DNA from: Herbidospora yilanensis
GTDB lineage: Bacteria > Actinomycetota > Actinomycetes > Streptosporangiales > Streptosporangiaceae
Direction of reading: 5' to 3'
Assembly: GCF_001570565.1 (NCBI RefSeq)
Contig: NZ_BBXE01000027.1
Coordinates: 94,564 to 158,563 of the forward strand
DNA length: 64,000 nucleotides
The first letter of the stretch is position 1, and every line of letters starts with the position of its first letter. The notes below the pieces were generated by a model. That model had not been told where the DNA came from. It saw nothing but the letters and a program-made list of their open reading frames with translations, and ran no database searches. A program made the position numbers and the translations under genes. Below are positions 38,945 through 46,796 of this stretch, in pieces.

Positions 38945-39095
38945 GTGCGACCAACTCACCACGATCACAGCGACCAATTCACCACGTCCGCTGACGGCGC
39001 AGTTCGCTGGCGTGCGATTGAGGGACGTCATATGCTTTCTGATGCAGACTTCCTGCACCAGGACGCAGATGACACTCGTCTCTTAGGTGGCTCAG

Positions 39096-40370
39096 ATGCT
39101 GGTCCGATTCCGGTTGGCCAACCATCGGTCGATCCGTGACGACCACGAACTGTCGCTGATCGCGACCGAGTTCGATGAGGGCACGGCCCGCGCGACCGGC
39201 CTCAAGCACCGGGGGCACCATGTCTCGGCGCAACCCGTGCTGGGAATCTTCGGAGCCAACGCGTCGGGAAAATCCAACCTGCTCGGTGGGCTCTGGCTGA
39301 TGCGTGACGCGGTGCGGAACTCTTTCGCAGACTGGGCCAAGGCGCCAGGTGTGGTGCCACGGGAGCCCTTCAAACTCGATTCCGAGTCTCGCGGACAGAC
39401 GAGCCTTTTCGAGGTCGACCTCACGCTCGGTCGCGATCCCGTCCGCTACACCTACGGCTTCGAGTTGTCGGACGAGCGGGTGGAGGCGGAGTGGCTGCAC
39501 GCATATCCGCATGGCCGCCGGAACGTCTGGTTCGATCGGGAGGCGGGTCGTCCCGAGTCGGAAGGCGGCGAGTTCGTCTTCCGCGGTGAGGGATTCAAAG
39601 GTGAACGGGAAGCTCTCGCAAAGCTGACCCGGCCGAACGCTCTTTTCCTGTCCGTCGGCGCGACCCTCAACGATCCGCAACTGGTGGCGATCCACCGGTG
39701 GTTCCTCAACGACCTCGCGCTCGTCACAGCGGGCGGGAAAGCCCGTAACCGCATGTCGCGGACCCAGCGTCTGCTGACGCACCCGGACGACGCCGACTTC
39801 TACCGAGAGCGCGTCGGGGAGTTGCTGCAAGCGGCCGATCTGGGCATCACCCGTCTCGACATCGATCCCGAGACGAGTGAGCTCAGACTGTGGCACCGCA
39901 CCTCCGATGATGGAGAAATGCCACTCGACTTCCTCCAGGAAGAGTCGCTTGGCACGCACGCGTGGTTCTCTTTTCTCGGGCCCATGCTCACCGCACTGAA
40001 GCAGGGCTCGATTCTGCTGGTGGACGAGCTCGATTCGAGCCTGCACCCGGCGCTTGCGGCCGAGGTGCTACGCGTTTTCCAGGACCCGGCCGCCAATCCG
40101 AACGGCGCCCAACTGATCTTCACCACTCACGACGCGACCCTCCTGGGCAGTGAAGTCCTCGATCGTCCGATCGGCCGCGACCAGGTATGGATCACCACGA
40201 AAAGGCGCTCGGGCGAGACCGAGCTCTATCCACTCACAGCGGCCAAGCCTCGCAAGGAGGAGAACCTCGAACGCGGATATCTCCGCGGCCGTTACGGCGG
40301 CGTGCCGAGAATGACCGCAGGGGAGATCGTCCGCGAACTCTCGCGACATGAGAAGAAGGCCCGAGCGTGA
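39096..40370 (+). CDS. RloA/AbiLi-like AAA ATPase (defence candidate)
   Basis: A 424-residue SMC/ABC-like ATPase of the RloA/AAA_15-AAA_21 type. Start ATG 39096 follows AGGTGG; a GTG at 39087 is less well placed. Features are the N-terminal LVRFRLANHRSIRD strand typical of OLD/RecF-like ATPases, Walker A FGANASGKSNLL about 49-60, Walker B ILLVDELDSSLHP about 305-318, and FTTHDATLL as the switch histidine. Its stop overlaps the GTG of the RloB gene. Lower GC than flanking genes and the monocistronic pair suggest a mobile defence module. In AbiL-type abortive infection the ATPase is thought to sense phage and control the TOPRIM partner. Confidence 0.88.
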   Translation: MLVRFRLANHRSIRDDHELSLIATEFDEGTARATGLKHRGHHVSAQPVLGIFGANASGKSNLLGGLWLMRDAVRNSFADWAKAPGVVPREPFKLDSESRGQTSLFEVDLTLGRDPVRYTYGFELSDERVEAEWLHAYPHGRRNVWFDREAGRPESEGGEFVFRGEGFKGEREALAKLTRPNALFLSVGATLNDPQLVAIHRWFLNDLALVTAGGKARNRMSRTQRLLTHPDDADFYRERVGELLQAADLGITRLDIDPETSELRLWHRTSDDGEMPLDFLQEESLGTHAWFSFLGPMLTALKQGSILLVDELDSSLHPALAAEVLRVFQDPAANPNGAQLIFTTHDATLLGSEVLDRPIGRDQVWITTKRRSGETELYPLTAAKPRKEENLERGYLRGRYGGVPRMTAGEIVRELSRHEKKARA

Positions 40371-41170
40371 GCGGGGGACGCAGAAAGCGGCGTGGAAGTC
40401 TGGACGACGAACGCCCGCTGACACCGAGATCGATTCCCCGCTCTCGCGAAGTGACGATTCTGTACGTGGCCTGTGAAGGAGAATCAACCGAACCGGATTA
40501 TCTGCAATACCTCAACGAGCAGTTCGGTGACGGCGACGGTCACGACCGGCAGCCTTTCCGGATCCAGCCGGTCTACCGCCGGAACGGGCTCACGCCCGGC
40601 GAAGTCGTCGCGGCGGCGTGCGATGCGGCCGGGGAGGACGAGGCATGGGCGCTCTTCGACCGCGACCAGTGGGGCGACATCCCACAGGCGATCAAGGCTG
40701 CGGCCGCGTCCAGAATCGAGATCGTGTTCTCGCATCCGTCATTCGATCTGTGGCTGCTGCTGCACTTTCAGGCGTTCGGAGGGGCACAGAGCGGTAGCAG
40801 CAAGCTCGTGGTCGAAAAGTTGCGGCAGGCCAAAGGGGCGGAAGCCTTCAAAGACTTCGACAAGAAAGGCGACAAAAGCATTAGGGCGGCTCGACGAAAC
40901 GCGCTGAGAAATCGGGAGGACAAGGCGGCGGAGCACGCTCGCACGCTCGTCTCGTCCTGCTCTCACGGGCTCTGCAAGCCTCGTCAGGCGAAGGTCGATC
41001 CCGTCGAGGGCGACGATCCCGTGACTCCGCAGCAGTGGGCGTCCCGCTCCGGTCACGCGCCGGACTGCCCGATTCTCCAGCGAGACCCGTCCACCGATGT
41101 GTGGCGGTTGCTGGCCCGGCTGCGCATAGTGAAGGCACGCCCACTCGCCCGTGGCGATCATCCCGGTTAG
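40367..41170 (+). CDS. RloB/AbiLii-like TOPRIM-fold protein (defence candidate)
   Basis: A 267-residue RloB-family protein starting at GTG 40367, coupled by GTGA overlap to the ATPase. It shows the TOPRIM-like glutamate in LYVACEGESTEPDYLQYL (about 30-45), the acidic pair in WALFDRDQ near 92, and the family hallmark FSHPSFDLWLLLHF near 125. The C-terminus is basic and may bind nucleic acid. RloB proteins act with an RloA-type ATPase, as nuclease-like effectors in predicted abortive-infection systems such as AbiL. Base use matches its ATPase partner rather than the neighbours. Confidence 0.88.
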   Translation: MSGGRRKRRGSLDDERPLTPRSIPRSREVTILYVACEGESTEPDYLQYLNEQFGDGDGHDRQPFRIQPVYRRNGLTPGEVVAAACDAAGEDEAWALFDRDQWGDIPQAIKAAAASRIEIVFSHPSFDLWLLLHFQAFGGAQSGSSKLVVEKLRQAKGAEAFKDFDKKGDKSIRAARRNALRNREDKAAEHARTLVSSCSHGLCKPRQAKVDPVEGDDPVTPQQWASRSGHAPDCPILQRDPSTDVWRLLARLRIVKARPLARGDHPG

Positions 41171-41214
41171 GTAGCCCCAGGTCAGTGGGTATCTGAAAGA
41201 AAGTTCGCGGCGTT

Positions 41215-41241
41215 TGTCACAACTTCTCCCCCTGCCTTGTC
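41215..41241 (+). promoter_or_regulatory. ECF41-type promoter
   Basis: TGTCACA (41215-41221), then exactly 16 bases, then TGTC. This differs at one base from the ECF41 promoter consensus TGTCACA-N16-CGTC. It lies 59 bases upstream of the reductase gene that heads the sigma-factor island. Confidence 0.75.
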
Positions 41242-41299
41242 CTAGCTGACGATCGGGCGCCGTGAGGGCCCGACGTCCAAGACAACGAGGGGTATGTCC

Positions 41300-42052
41300 A
41301 TGAAGATCGTCGTCATCGGGGGCACCGGGCTGATCGGGTCCAGGCTGATCGAGAAGCTGGCGGAGCACGGTCACCAGGGGGTCGCCGCCGCGCCCAGCAC
41401 GGGGGTGAACACCCTCACCGGTGAGGGGCTGGCCGAGGTGATGAAGGGCGCCGACGCCGTGGTCGACGTGTCGAACTCCCCCTCCTGGGAGCGGGATGAC
41501 GTGTGGAACTTCTTCACCACGTCCACCTCGAACCTGCTGGACGCCGAGAAGGCCGCCGGGGTCGGGCACCACGTCGCCCTGTCGATCGTCGGGAGCGAGC
41601 GGCTGCCCGACAACGACTACTTCCGGGCCAAGATCGCCCAGGAGAAGCTGATCGAGGGGTCGGGGGTGCCCTACTCGCTCGTCCACGCCACGCAGTTCTT
41701 CGAGTTCGTCAAGGGCATCGCCGACGAGGCGACCCGTGACGACGGGGTGCACGTCGCGCCGGTCCGGTTCCAGCCCATCGCGGCGGCCGAGGTGTCGCAG
41801 AACGTCGGCAAGGTGGCCGTCGGCGCGCCGCTGAACGGGCGGCTGGAGATCGCCGGGCCCGAGCAGTACCAGATGGACGAGTTCATCGGTGAGGCGCTCA
41901 AGGCCCTCGGCGACTCGCGCACGGTCGTGACCGACGTCCACGCCCGCTACTTCGGCAGTGAGCTGGAGCAGCGTTCGCTCGTGCCCGGCGACGGCGCCAC
42001 CCTCGGCCAGATCGGCTATTTCGACTGGCTCAAGGACAACCAGGGGAAGTGA
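41300..42052 (+). CDS. NAD(P)-binding reductase/epimerase-like protein of the ECF41 regulon
   Basis: A 250-residue atypical SDR (NmrA-like/NAD(P)H-binding family) with nucleotide motif IVVIGGTGLIGSRL at 3-16 and LDAEKAAGVGHHVALSIVG near 90. ATG 41300 is preferred to 41294 because GAGGGG lies 7 bases before it. ECF41 sigma genes are typically linked to genes for such oxidoreductases/epimerases, carboxymuconolactone decarboxylases or similar enzymes, and these are their main targets. The substrate is not known. It is the first gene of an apparent operon with the cupin and a small protein. Confidence 0.87.
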   Translation: MKIVVIGGTGLIGSRLIEKLAEHGHQGVAAAPSTGVNTLTGEGLAEVMKGADAVVDVSNSPSWERDDVWNFFTTSTSNLLDAEKAAGVGHHVALSIVGSERLPDNDYFRAKIAQEKLIEGSGVPYSLVHATQFFEFVKGIADEATRDDGVHVAPVRFQPIAAAEVSQNVGKVAVGAPLNGRLEIAGPEQYQMDEFIGEALKALGDSRTVVTDVHARYFGSELEQRSLVPGDGATLGQIGYFDWLKDNQGK

Positions 42053-42056
42053 TCAC

Positions 42057-42440
42057 ATGTCCGAAGCATGGAAGACCGCGCTGACGGTGCTCCAGGAGGT
42101 CGAACCCCCCTTCGTTCCGGAGGGGGCGCACGCGTCGACCATCGTCATCGAGTATCCGCCCGGCGACCCCGGCACCCCGCCGCACCGCCACTCGGGGCCG
42201 GCCTTCGGCTACGTCCTTGAAGGGGAGATGCGGTTCGAGCTGCAGGGGCAGCCCATCAGGATCGTCAAGGCCGGGGAGGTCTTCTGGGAGCCGGGTGGCG
42301 ACGTCATCCACTTCCAGGACGGCAACGCCCGCGACGACGTGCGGCTGAAGTTCACCGTCACGATGTTCTGCGCTCCGGGCACGCCGATGCTCACCTTCGT
42401 CGAACAGGACGAACTCGACCGCCTGGGATGGTCGCGATGA
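42057..42440 (+). CDS. Cupin-domain protein
   Basis: A 127-residue single cupin. Metal-binding motif 1 is HRHSGPAFGYVLEGEMRFEL (about 40-59, His, His and Glu); motif 2 includes PGGDVIHFQDGN near 85. It starts 4 bases after the reductase stop, so co-transcription is certain. Cupins of this size often detoxify or isomerise small molecules, or serve as a sensor for an associated regulator. Confidence 0.87.
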   Translation: MSEAWKTALTVLQEVEPPFVPEGAHASTIVIEYPPGDPGTPPHRHSGPAFGYVLEGEMRFELQGQPIRIVKAGEVFWEPGGDVIHFQDGNARDDVRLKFTVTMFCAPGTPMLTFVEQDELDRLGWSR

Positions 42441-42625
42441 ACGAGGAATTCCTGGAGGCCGAACTGGCCATGGCCGAGAACAGCCACCCGGAGGAGCTCG
42501 CCGAGGAGCCGATCACCGAGTGGTTGTACGACCCGATCGACGCCGAACGCGAGGAGATCGCCCTCCGTGGGCTCATCGGCGCCGTGGAGGTGCTCGAAGA
42601 GGACGTCATCTGGAAGAACCCGTGA
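42437..42625 (+). CDS. Small acidic protein of unknown function
   Basis: A 62-residue, strongly acidic, helical protein (MNEEFLEAELAMAENSHPEE...). It starts at ATG 42437, overlapping the cupin stop (ATGA). There is no cysteine motif, signal peptide or membrane segment. I do not recognise it. Translational coupling and its place just before the sigma gene argue that it is real and belongs to the ECF41 stress response. An ATG nine bases upstream is a possible alternative start. Confidence 0.7.
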   Translation: MNEEFLEAELAMAENSHPEELAEEPITEWLYDPIDAEREEIALRGLIGAVEVLEEDVIWKNP

Positions 42626-42671
42626 AAACCGCCGTCGACGCCGTCACCCATGTTGCGATGAAGTGACCTTC

Positions 42672-43541
42672 ATGGATTCGCTGGAGAACGCCGCCTCGGT
42701 CTTCACCGAGCTTCGGCCGCGCCTGTTCGGCATCGCCTACCGCATGCTGGGCAGCGCGGCCGAGGCCGAGGACGTCGTCCAGGACGTCTGGCTGCGCTGG
42801 CAGGGCGCCGACCGGTCGGCCGTGCAGAGCCCGTCGGCGTTCCTGGCGACGATCGCCACCCGGTTGTCCATCAACGTGGCGCGGTCGGCGCGGGCGCGGC
42901 GGGAGTCGTACATCGGGCCGTGGTTGCCCGAGCCGATCGACACCAGCGCCGACCCCACCTTGGGGGCCGAGCGCGGAGAGGCGCTAGAGTTCGCCTTTCT
43001 GCTGCTGCTCGAACGGCTCTCGCCGACCGAGCGGGCGGCCTATGTGCTGCGGGAGGCGTTCGTCTACCCGTACGAGCAGATCGCGGAGATCATCCAGGTC
43101 TCGGCGGCCAACGCGCGCCAGCTCGTGAGCCGGGCCCGCAAACACCTGGCCGCCGGGCGGCACGAGCCCATCGACAGGACCGAGCACCGCCGCCTGCTGG
43201 AGACCTTCCTGGACGCCGCCCAGTCGGGTGACGTCGTGGCCCTGGAGCACCTGTTCGCCGAGGACGTCGTGAGTGTGACCGACGGCAACGGCGTCAGGGG
43301 CGCGGCCCGCCTGGTGATGCACGGCATCCCCCGCGTGACCAAGTTCGTCGCCTCCTTCGCCCCCCGCTTCTGGCCCGGCGCGACGGTGACCTTCGTCGAG
43401 GTGAACGGCGGCCCGGCGGTGTTCGTCCCGGCCCGGGAGAAGACCGGCGGGGCCCTGCTCGTCCTGGACGCCTCCCGCGACGGCATCCACCAGTTGTTGT
43501 GGATCATGAACCCCGACAAACTCGCCGGCTACGCGACATGA
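42672..43541 (+). CDS. ECF41 sigma factor with fused C-terminal SnoaL-like domain
   Basis: A 289-residue group ECF41 sigma factor. Sigma region 2 is about 8-75 (FGIAYRMLGSAAEAEDVVQDVWLRW). The hallmark linker WLPEPID is near 83, and region 4 about 110-165 (LSPTERAAYVLREAF, YEQIAEIIQVSAANARQLVSRARKHL). A SnoaL/NTF2-like extension about 175-289 carries DGNGVRGA, in place of the typical DGGGKV, and NPDKLAGY. In this group the fused domain replaces a separate anti-sigma factor and modulates activity. It likely drives the TGTCACA promoter at 41215. Its stop overlaps the next start. Confidence 0.93.
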   Translation: MDSLENAASVFTELRPRLFGIAYRMLGSAAEAEDVVQDVWLRWQGADRSAVQSPSAFLATIATRLSINVARSARARRESYIGPWLPEPIDTSADPTLGAERGEALEFAFLLLLERLSPTERAAYVLREAFVYPYEQIAEIIQVSAANARQLVSRARKHLAAGRHEPIDRTEHRRLLETFLDAAQSGDVVALEHLFAEDVVSVTDGNGVRGAARLVMHGIPRVTKFVASFAPRFWPGATVTFVEVNGGPAVFVPAREKTGGALLVLDASRDGIHQLLWIMNPDKLAGYAT

Positions 43542-44170
43542 GCGATTCCCTGGCGGAGATGCTCGACGAGCGCCGCCATTTGATCGACATCGCGACCTGG
43601 TTGTTCGGCTCGGAGACGGCCGCCGACCAGATCGTCCAGGAGACCTACCGCCGCTGGTACGCCCTCACCGAAGCCGAACGCGCCGCGATCGCCCAGCCAC
43701 GGGCGTGGCTGACCCGCGTGGCCGGCGGCATCTGCCTGGAGCTCCTGGCCGCGGGGACCCCGCACCCGCCGCCCGTGCCGCGGACCACGCCCCGGCCCCG
43801 GCCCGGCCTCGTGCCGCCGGCCCGCCACGATGAGGTCGTCCACCGCTTCGCCGCCGCCTGCTCCACCGGCGACGCGCCCGCGCTGCGGGCGGTGTTGTCC
43901 CCGGACGTCCTGGTCGTCAGCGACGGCGGCGGCAAGGTCCGCGCCCCGCTGCGGCCCACCCACGGCGCCGAGGCCGTGGCCCGGTTCCTGTCCCGGCTGC
44001 TGTCCGGGATCGAGGCCGCCGTGGAACCGGTGAACGGGCGGACCGGCCTGGTGCTCCGCCAGAACGGGCGCGCGGTCGCGGTGGTGAGCGTCAGCGTGGC
44101 CGCGACCGAGGTGACGGCGGTGTGGATCGTGCTCAACCCCGACAAACTGAAGGGCTGGCACCGGCCATGA
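43538..44170 (+). CDS. ECF41-like protein lacking sigma region 4
   Basis: A 210-residue ECF41 paralogue. Residues about 1-70 keep a degenerate sigma region 2 (LIDIATWLFGSETAADQIVQETYRRWY, then QPRAWLTRVAGGICLELL). A short Pro-rich linker then replaces region 4 entirely. Residues about 95-210 are the ECF41 SnoaL-like extension, with the textbook SDGGGKVRAPLRP and LNPDKLKGW. Without region 4 it cannot recognise a -35 element in the usual way. It is coupled to the true sigma gene by ATGA overlap and to the peroxidase gene downstream, and may act as a modulator or decoy. Confidence 0.85.
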   Translation: MSDSLAEMLDERRHLIDIATWLFGSETAADQIVQETYRRWYALTEAERAAIAQPRAWLTRVAGGICLELLAAGTPHPPPVPRTTPRPRPGLVPPARHDEVVHRFAAACSTGDAPALRAVLSPDVLVVSDGGGKVRAPLRPTHGAEAVARFLSRLLSGIEAAVEPVNGRTGLVLRQNGRAVAVVSVSVAATEVTAVWIVLNPDKLKGWHRP

Positions 44171-44601
44171 CTCTGTACGTCACCAGCGTCACGGTGACCG
44201 GCGGGAGTTCGGCCCACGGACGGGCGACCGGCCGGGCGGTCTCGGCCGACGGCGCGCTCGACCTGGAGCTGCGGCTGCCCCGGGAGCTGGGCGGCGACTC
44301 GGGCGGGCCCAACCCCGAACAACTCTTCGCGGCGGCCTACGCGGCCTGTTTCCAGGCGGCGCTGAGCCTGGCGGCCCGGCGGCACCATCTCGACCCGTCG
44401 TCGATCAGCGTGGCGGCGACGGTGGCCTTCGGCCGCGACCCCGCCGACGACGGCTACCAGGTGGGCGTGGACCTGGTCGTCACCTGGCCGGACGCCGACC
44501 CCGACGTGGCGGCCCGGCTCGTGGCGCGGGCGGAGACGCTCTGCCCGTACACGAAGATGAGCCCGGCGACGATCAGCCTCGCGGTCGATGGGCCCGTTTG
44601 A
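44167..44601 (+). CDS. Ohr/OsmC family organic hydroperoxide reductase
   Basis: A 144-residue Ohr-type peroxidase with both redox cysteines: C61 in AAYAACFQAAL (peroxidatic) and C126 in ETLCPYTKMS (resolving). Arg20 in HGRATG is also in place. It reduces organic hydroperoxides with a dithiol cofactor. It is coupled by ATGA overlap to the ECF41-like gene, which suggests the island answers peroxide or electrophile stress. Its last 29 bases overlap the convergent ROK gene. Confidence 0.92.
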   Translation: MTLYVTSVTVTGGSSAHGRATGRAVSADGALDLELRLPRELGGDSGGPNPEQLFAAAYAACFQAALSLAARRHHLDPSSISVAATVAFGRDPADDGYQVGVDLVVTWPDADPDVAARLVARAETLCPYTKMSPATISLAVDGPV

Positions 44602-45754
44602 CGGCCTCCGCCGGGTCGGCCAGCAACCCCGCGAAGCCCAGTTCCGCCCCGCCCACCAGCGTCGTGTCGTCGCCGAGGGCGGCGATGCGCAACTCCACCC
44701 GCTCCCGCGACACCGGCAGGACGTTGGCCTCGATGCGGGTGCGGACCTGCTCGGCCGAGCCCCGGTAGACGTCGCGCAACATGCCGCCGAAGACGATCAC
44801 GCCCGGGTTGAACAGGTTGATCAGGTTGGCCACCCCGACCCCCAGCCAGTCGCCGACCCGGTTGAGCGCCTCCCGGGCGGTCTGGTCGCCGCGTTCCGCC
44901 GCGTGGACGACCGAGGCGACGGCGTCGCGACCGACGCTGCCGTGGGGCCAGCCGGCCAGGTCGAGCAGGGCGCTCTCGCCGACCTCCGCCTCCAGGCAGC
45001 CCCGCGAGCCGCACAGGCACGGCCGCCCGTCGAAGGGGTTGACGACCATGTGCCCGGCCTCGGCGGCGTAGCCGTCGTTGCCGCCCAGCCGTTTGCCGTC
45101 GACGATCACCCCGCCGCCCACGCCGACGTCGCCGTGCAGGTAGATGAGGTCGCGGAAGCCGATCCCGGCGCCGCGCTGGTTCTCGGCGACCGCGCCCAGG
45201 TGCGCCTCGTTGCCCACCCTGACGGGCAGGTCCACCGGGAGCCGTCGTTCCAGCTCGGGCCCGAAGGCCTGGTCGACCCAGCCCGTCTTGGGTCCGTACC
45301 GGACCGTGCCGTCGTGCGGCCGGATCATGCCGCAGAACGAGGCGCCGACCCCCACGCAGACGGCGCCGTCGGGCACGTCGCGCAGGAGCTGGCGGCCGAA
45401 CTCGGCCAGCGTGCCGACGACGTCGTCGAGGTCGGGGAACCGCCGCTGCCGCACCGCCGCCCGCCGGTCGAGGATGACGCCCCCGAGCCCGACCCGCGCC
45501 GCCACCAGCCAGTCGACCGCCACGTCGAAGGCGAGCACGAACACCTTCTCGCTCTCCGGGCTGACCACCAGCGACGGCCGCCCCGCCTTCTGTACGTCGT
45601 CGGGGAGCTCCTCCCTGACCAGGCCCAAGGCGGCGAGTTCGGCGGTCAGCGCCATGATCGTGCTGCGGTTCAGCCCGAACTCCTCCGTCAGCGCGGCCCG
45701 CGACGTCGGCCCGTTGAGATGGATGTGCCGCAGCAGCGCCCCCAGGTTCTTCAT
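44573..45754 (-). CDS. ROK family transcriptional regulator
   Basis: A 393-residue ROK regulator. The winged helix-turn-helix is about 5-60 (LLRHIHLNGPTSRAALTEEFGLNRSTIM). The kinase-like fold has LAFDVAVDWLVAARV instead of a clean DxGxT phosphate motif, GNEAHLGAVAE, GDVGVGGGVIVDG, and zinc motif GHMVVNPFDGRPCLCGSRGCLEAE. The altered ATP motif suggests a pure regulator. It begins 9 bases after the stop of the LTD protein gene, so it is co-transcribed with it. Confidence 0.9.
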   Translation of the reverse strand: MKNLGALLRHIHLNGPTSRAALTEEFGLNRSTIMALTAELAALGLVREELPDDVQKAGRPSLVVSPESEKVFVLAFDVAVDWLVAARVGLGGVILDRRAAVRQRRFPDLDDVVGTLAEFGRQLLRDVPDGAVCVGVGASFCGMIRPHDGTVRYGPKTGWVDQAFGPELERRLPVDLPVRVGNEAHLGAVAENQRGAGIGFRDLIYLHGDVGVGGGVIVDGKRLGGNDGYAAEAGHMVVNPFDGRPCLCGSRGCLEAEVGESALLDLAGWPHGSVGRDAVASVVHAAERGDQTAREALNRVGDWLGVGVANLINLFNPGVIVFGGMLRDVYRGSAEQVRTRIEANVLPVSRERVELRIAALGDDTTLVGGAELGFAGLLADPAEAVKRAHRPRG

Positions 45755-45763
45755 GACCTGAGT

Positions 45764-46225
45764 TCAGCAGATGACGTAGTCATCCCGCGACGAGTCATAG
45801 GAGCACGAGTAGACCAGTTTGCCGGATGCGTTGTGCAGGTAGCCGGTGTCGGACGTCTGGTTCCAGATGTAGGTGAAGGTCCCCTGCCCGCCGCGCTGCC
45901 AGTAGCGGGTCGTGGCGGTGTCCTTGCCCTTGCCGGTCCGCAGCGTGACCGTCTTGCCGGGCCTGAGGGTGAAAGCGGCGAACGTGTAGACGTGGTCGGC
46001 GCGCCTGCTCTCGTCGCGGACCGTCCAGCCCTTCAGGCTGACCGCCTTCTTGGAGAAGTTCCTGAGCTGGATCCACTCGCCGTTCACGCTGCTGTTCGCG
46101 CCGTTGTCCGGCGAGCCGGGCGAGTCATAAAAAATCTTCGTAATCTGTACGGCCGGAGCCTTCGCCTGAGCGGGCTGGGACAAGACTGCGACGCCTAACA
46201 GCGCGACCGCGAGCACACGCGTCAT
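45764..46225 (-). CDS. Secreted lamin-tail-domain (LTD) protein
   Basis: A 153-residue exported protein. The signal peptide is about 1-22 (ends AQA). A single LTD follows: VQITKIFYDSPGSPDNG, then NGEWIQLRNFSKKAVSLKGWTVRDE and a C-terminal YIWNQTSDTGYLHNASGKLV. LTDs are Ig-like folds, often attached to secreted nucleases or surface proteins; here the domain stands alone with a C-terminal Cys pair (last residues C-SYDSSRDDYVIC). GGAG precedes ATG 46225. It is in an operon with the ROK regulator downstream. The function is unknown. Confidence 0.85.
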   Translation of the reverse strand: MTRVLAVALLGVAVLSQPAQAKAPAVQITKIFYDSPGSPDNGANSSVNGEWIQLRNFSKKAVSLKGWTVRDESRRADHVYTFAAFTLRPGKTVTLRTGKGKDTATTRYWQRGGQGTFTYIWNQTSDTGYLHNASGKLVYSCSYDSSRDDYVIC

Positions 46226-46291
46226 GGAACGCTCCAAGAGACGGGGGAACTTGCCGGGTTTCGAATGATATGGAGAAGTGGCCCCCGCGCC

Positions 46292-46304
46292 TAGAGTGAC
46301 ACCA
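46292..46304 (+). promoter_or_regulatory. -10 element of a probably leaderless PPOX mRNA
   Basis: TAGAGT at 46292-46297 ends 6 bases before ATG 46304. It is the same hexamer and spacing as before the tetR gene at 14032, and no ribosome-binding site is present. The -35 is weak. Confidence 0.4.
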
Positions 46305-46759
46305 TGAAGATCGCGACGAACGACCCCGTCACCCGGGAAGAACTGCTCGACTTCCTGCGCCCCCGCCACCACGCGATCGTCATCACGGCCCGGCGCGACG
46401 GCCGGCCCCAGGCCTCCCCGGTCTCCTGCGGCGTCGACACCGAGGGCCGGATCGTGATCTCGACCTACCCCGAACGCGCCAAGACCGCCAACGCCCGCCG
46501 CAACGAGCAGGTCAGCGTGGTCGTCCTGTCGGACGACTGGAACGGCCCGTGGGTCCAGGTCGACGGCGACGCGGAGGTCCTCGACCTCCCGGAGGCCCTC
46601 GAACCCCTCGTGGAGTACTTCCGCTGCATCTCCGGCGAACACCCCGACTGGGACGAATATCGCGAAGCGATGATCCGCCAGGGCAAGTCCCTGCTCCGCA
46701 TCACCCCGACCCGCTGGGGGCCGGTCGCGACGGGCGGCTTCCCGGCCCGGTTGGCCTGA
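46304..46759 (+). CDS. PPOX-class flavin/F420-dependent enzyme
   Basis: A 151-residue split-barrel protein of the pyridoxamine-phosphate-oxidase-like family, F420-binding branch. It shows AIVITARRDGRPQASPVSC near 30, RIVISTYPERAKTANARRN near 55 and VQVDGDAEVLDLPEA near 88. These use F420H2 or FMN to reduce or oxidise small substrates, and some act as quinone reductases. It is monocistronic and divergent from the LTD-ROK operon. The substrate is unknown. Confidence 0.88.
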   Translation: MKIATNDPVTREELLDFLRPRHHAIVITARRDGRPQASPVSCGVDTEGRIVISTYPERAKTANARRNEQVSVVVLSDDWNGPWVQVDGDAEVLDLPEALEPLVEYFRCISGEHPDWDEYREAMIRQGKSLLRITPTRWGPVATGGFPARLA

Positions 46760-46782
46760 CCTCGATCTCCCGGTCAGGCCAA
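46751..46782. terminator. Bidirectional terminator overlapping a stop codon
   Basis: 10-base perfect arms TTGGCCTGAC and GTCAGGCCAA flank a 12-base loop. The left arm contains the PPOX stop codon (46757-46759). It lies between convergent PPOX and MFS genes. Confidence 0.85.
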
Positions 46783-46796
46783 GGGCCGCCGTCGGG

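Noticed and set aside
42437..42625. Small acidic protein as an antitoxin or anti-sigma factor
   Set aside because: No toxin partner and no anti-sigma motif. ECF41 factors are controlled by their fused domain, so only an unknown function is claimed.
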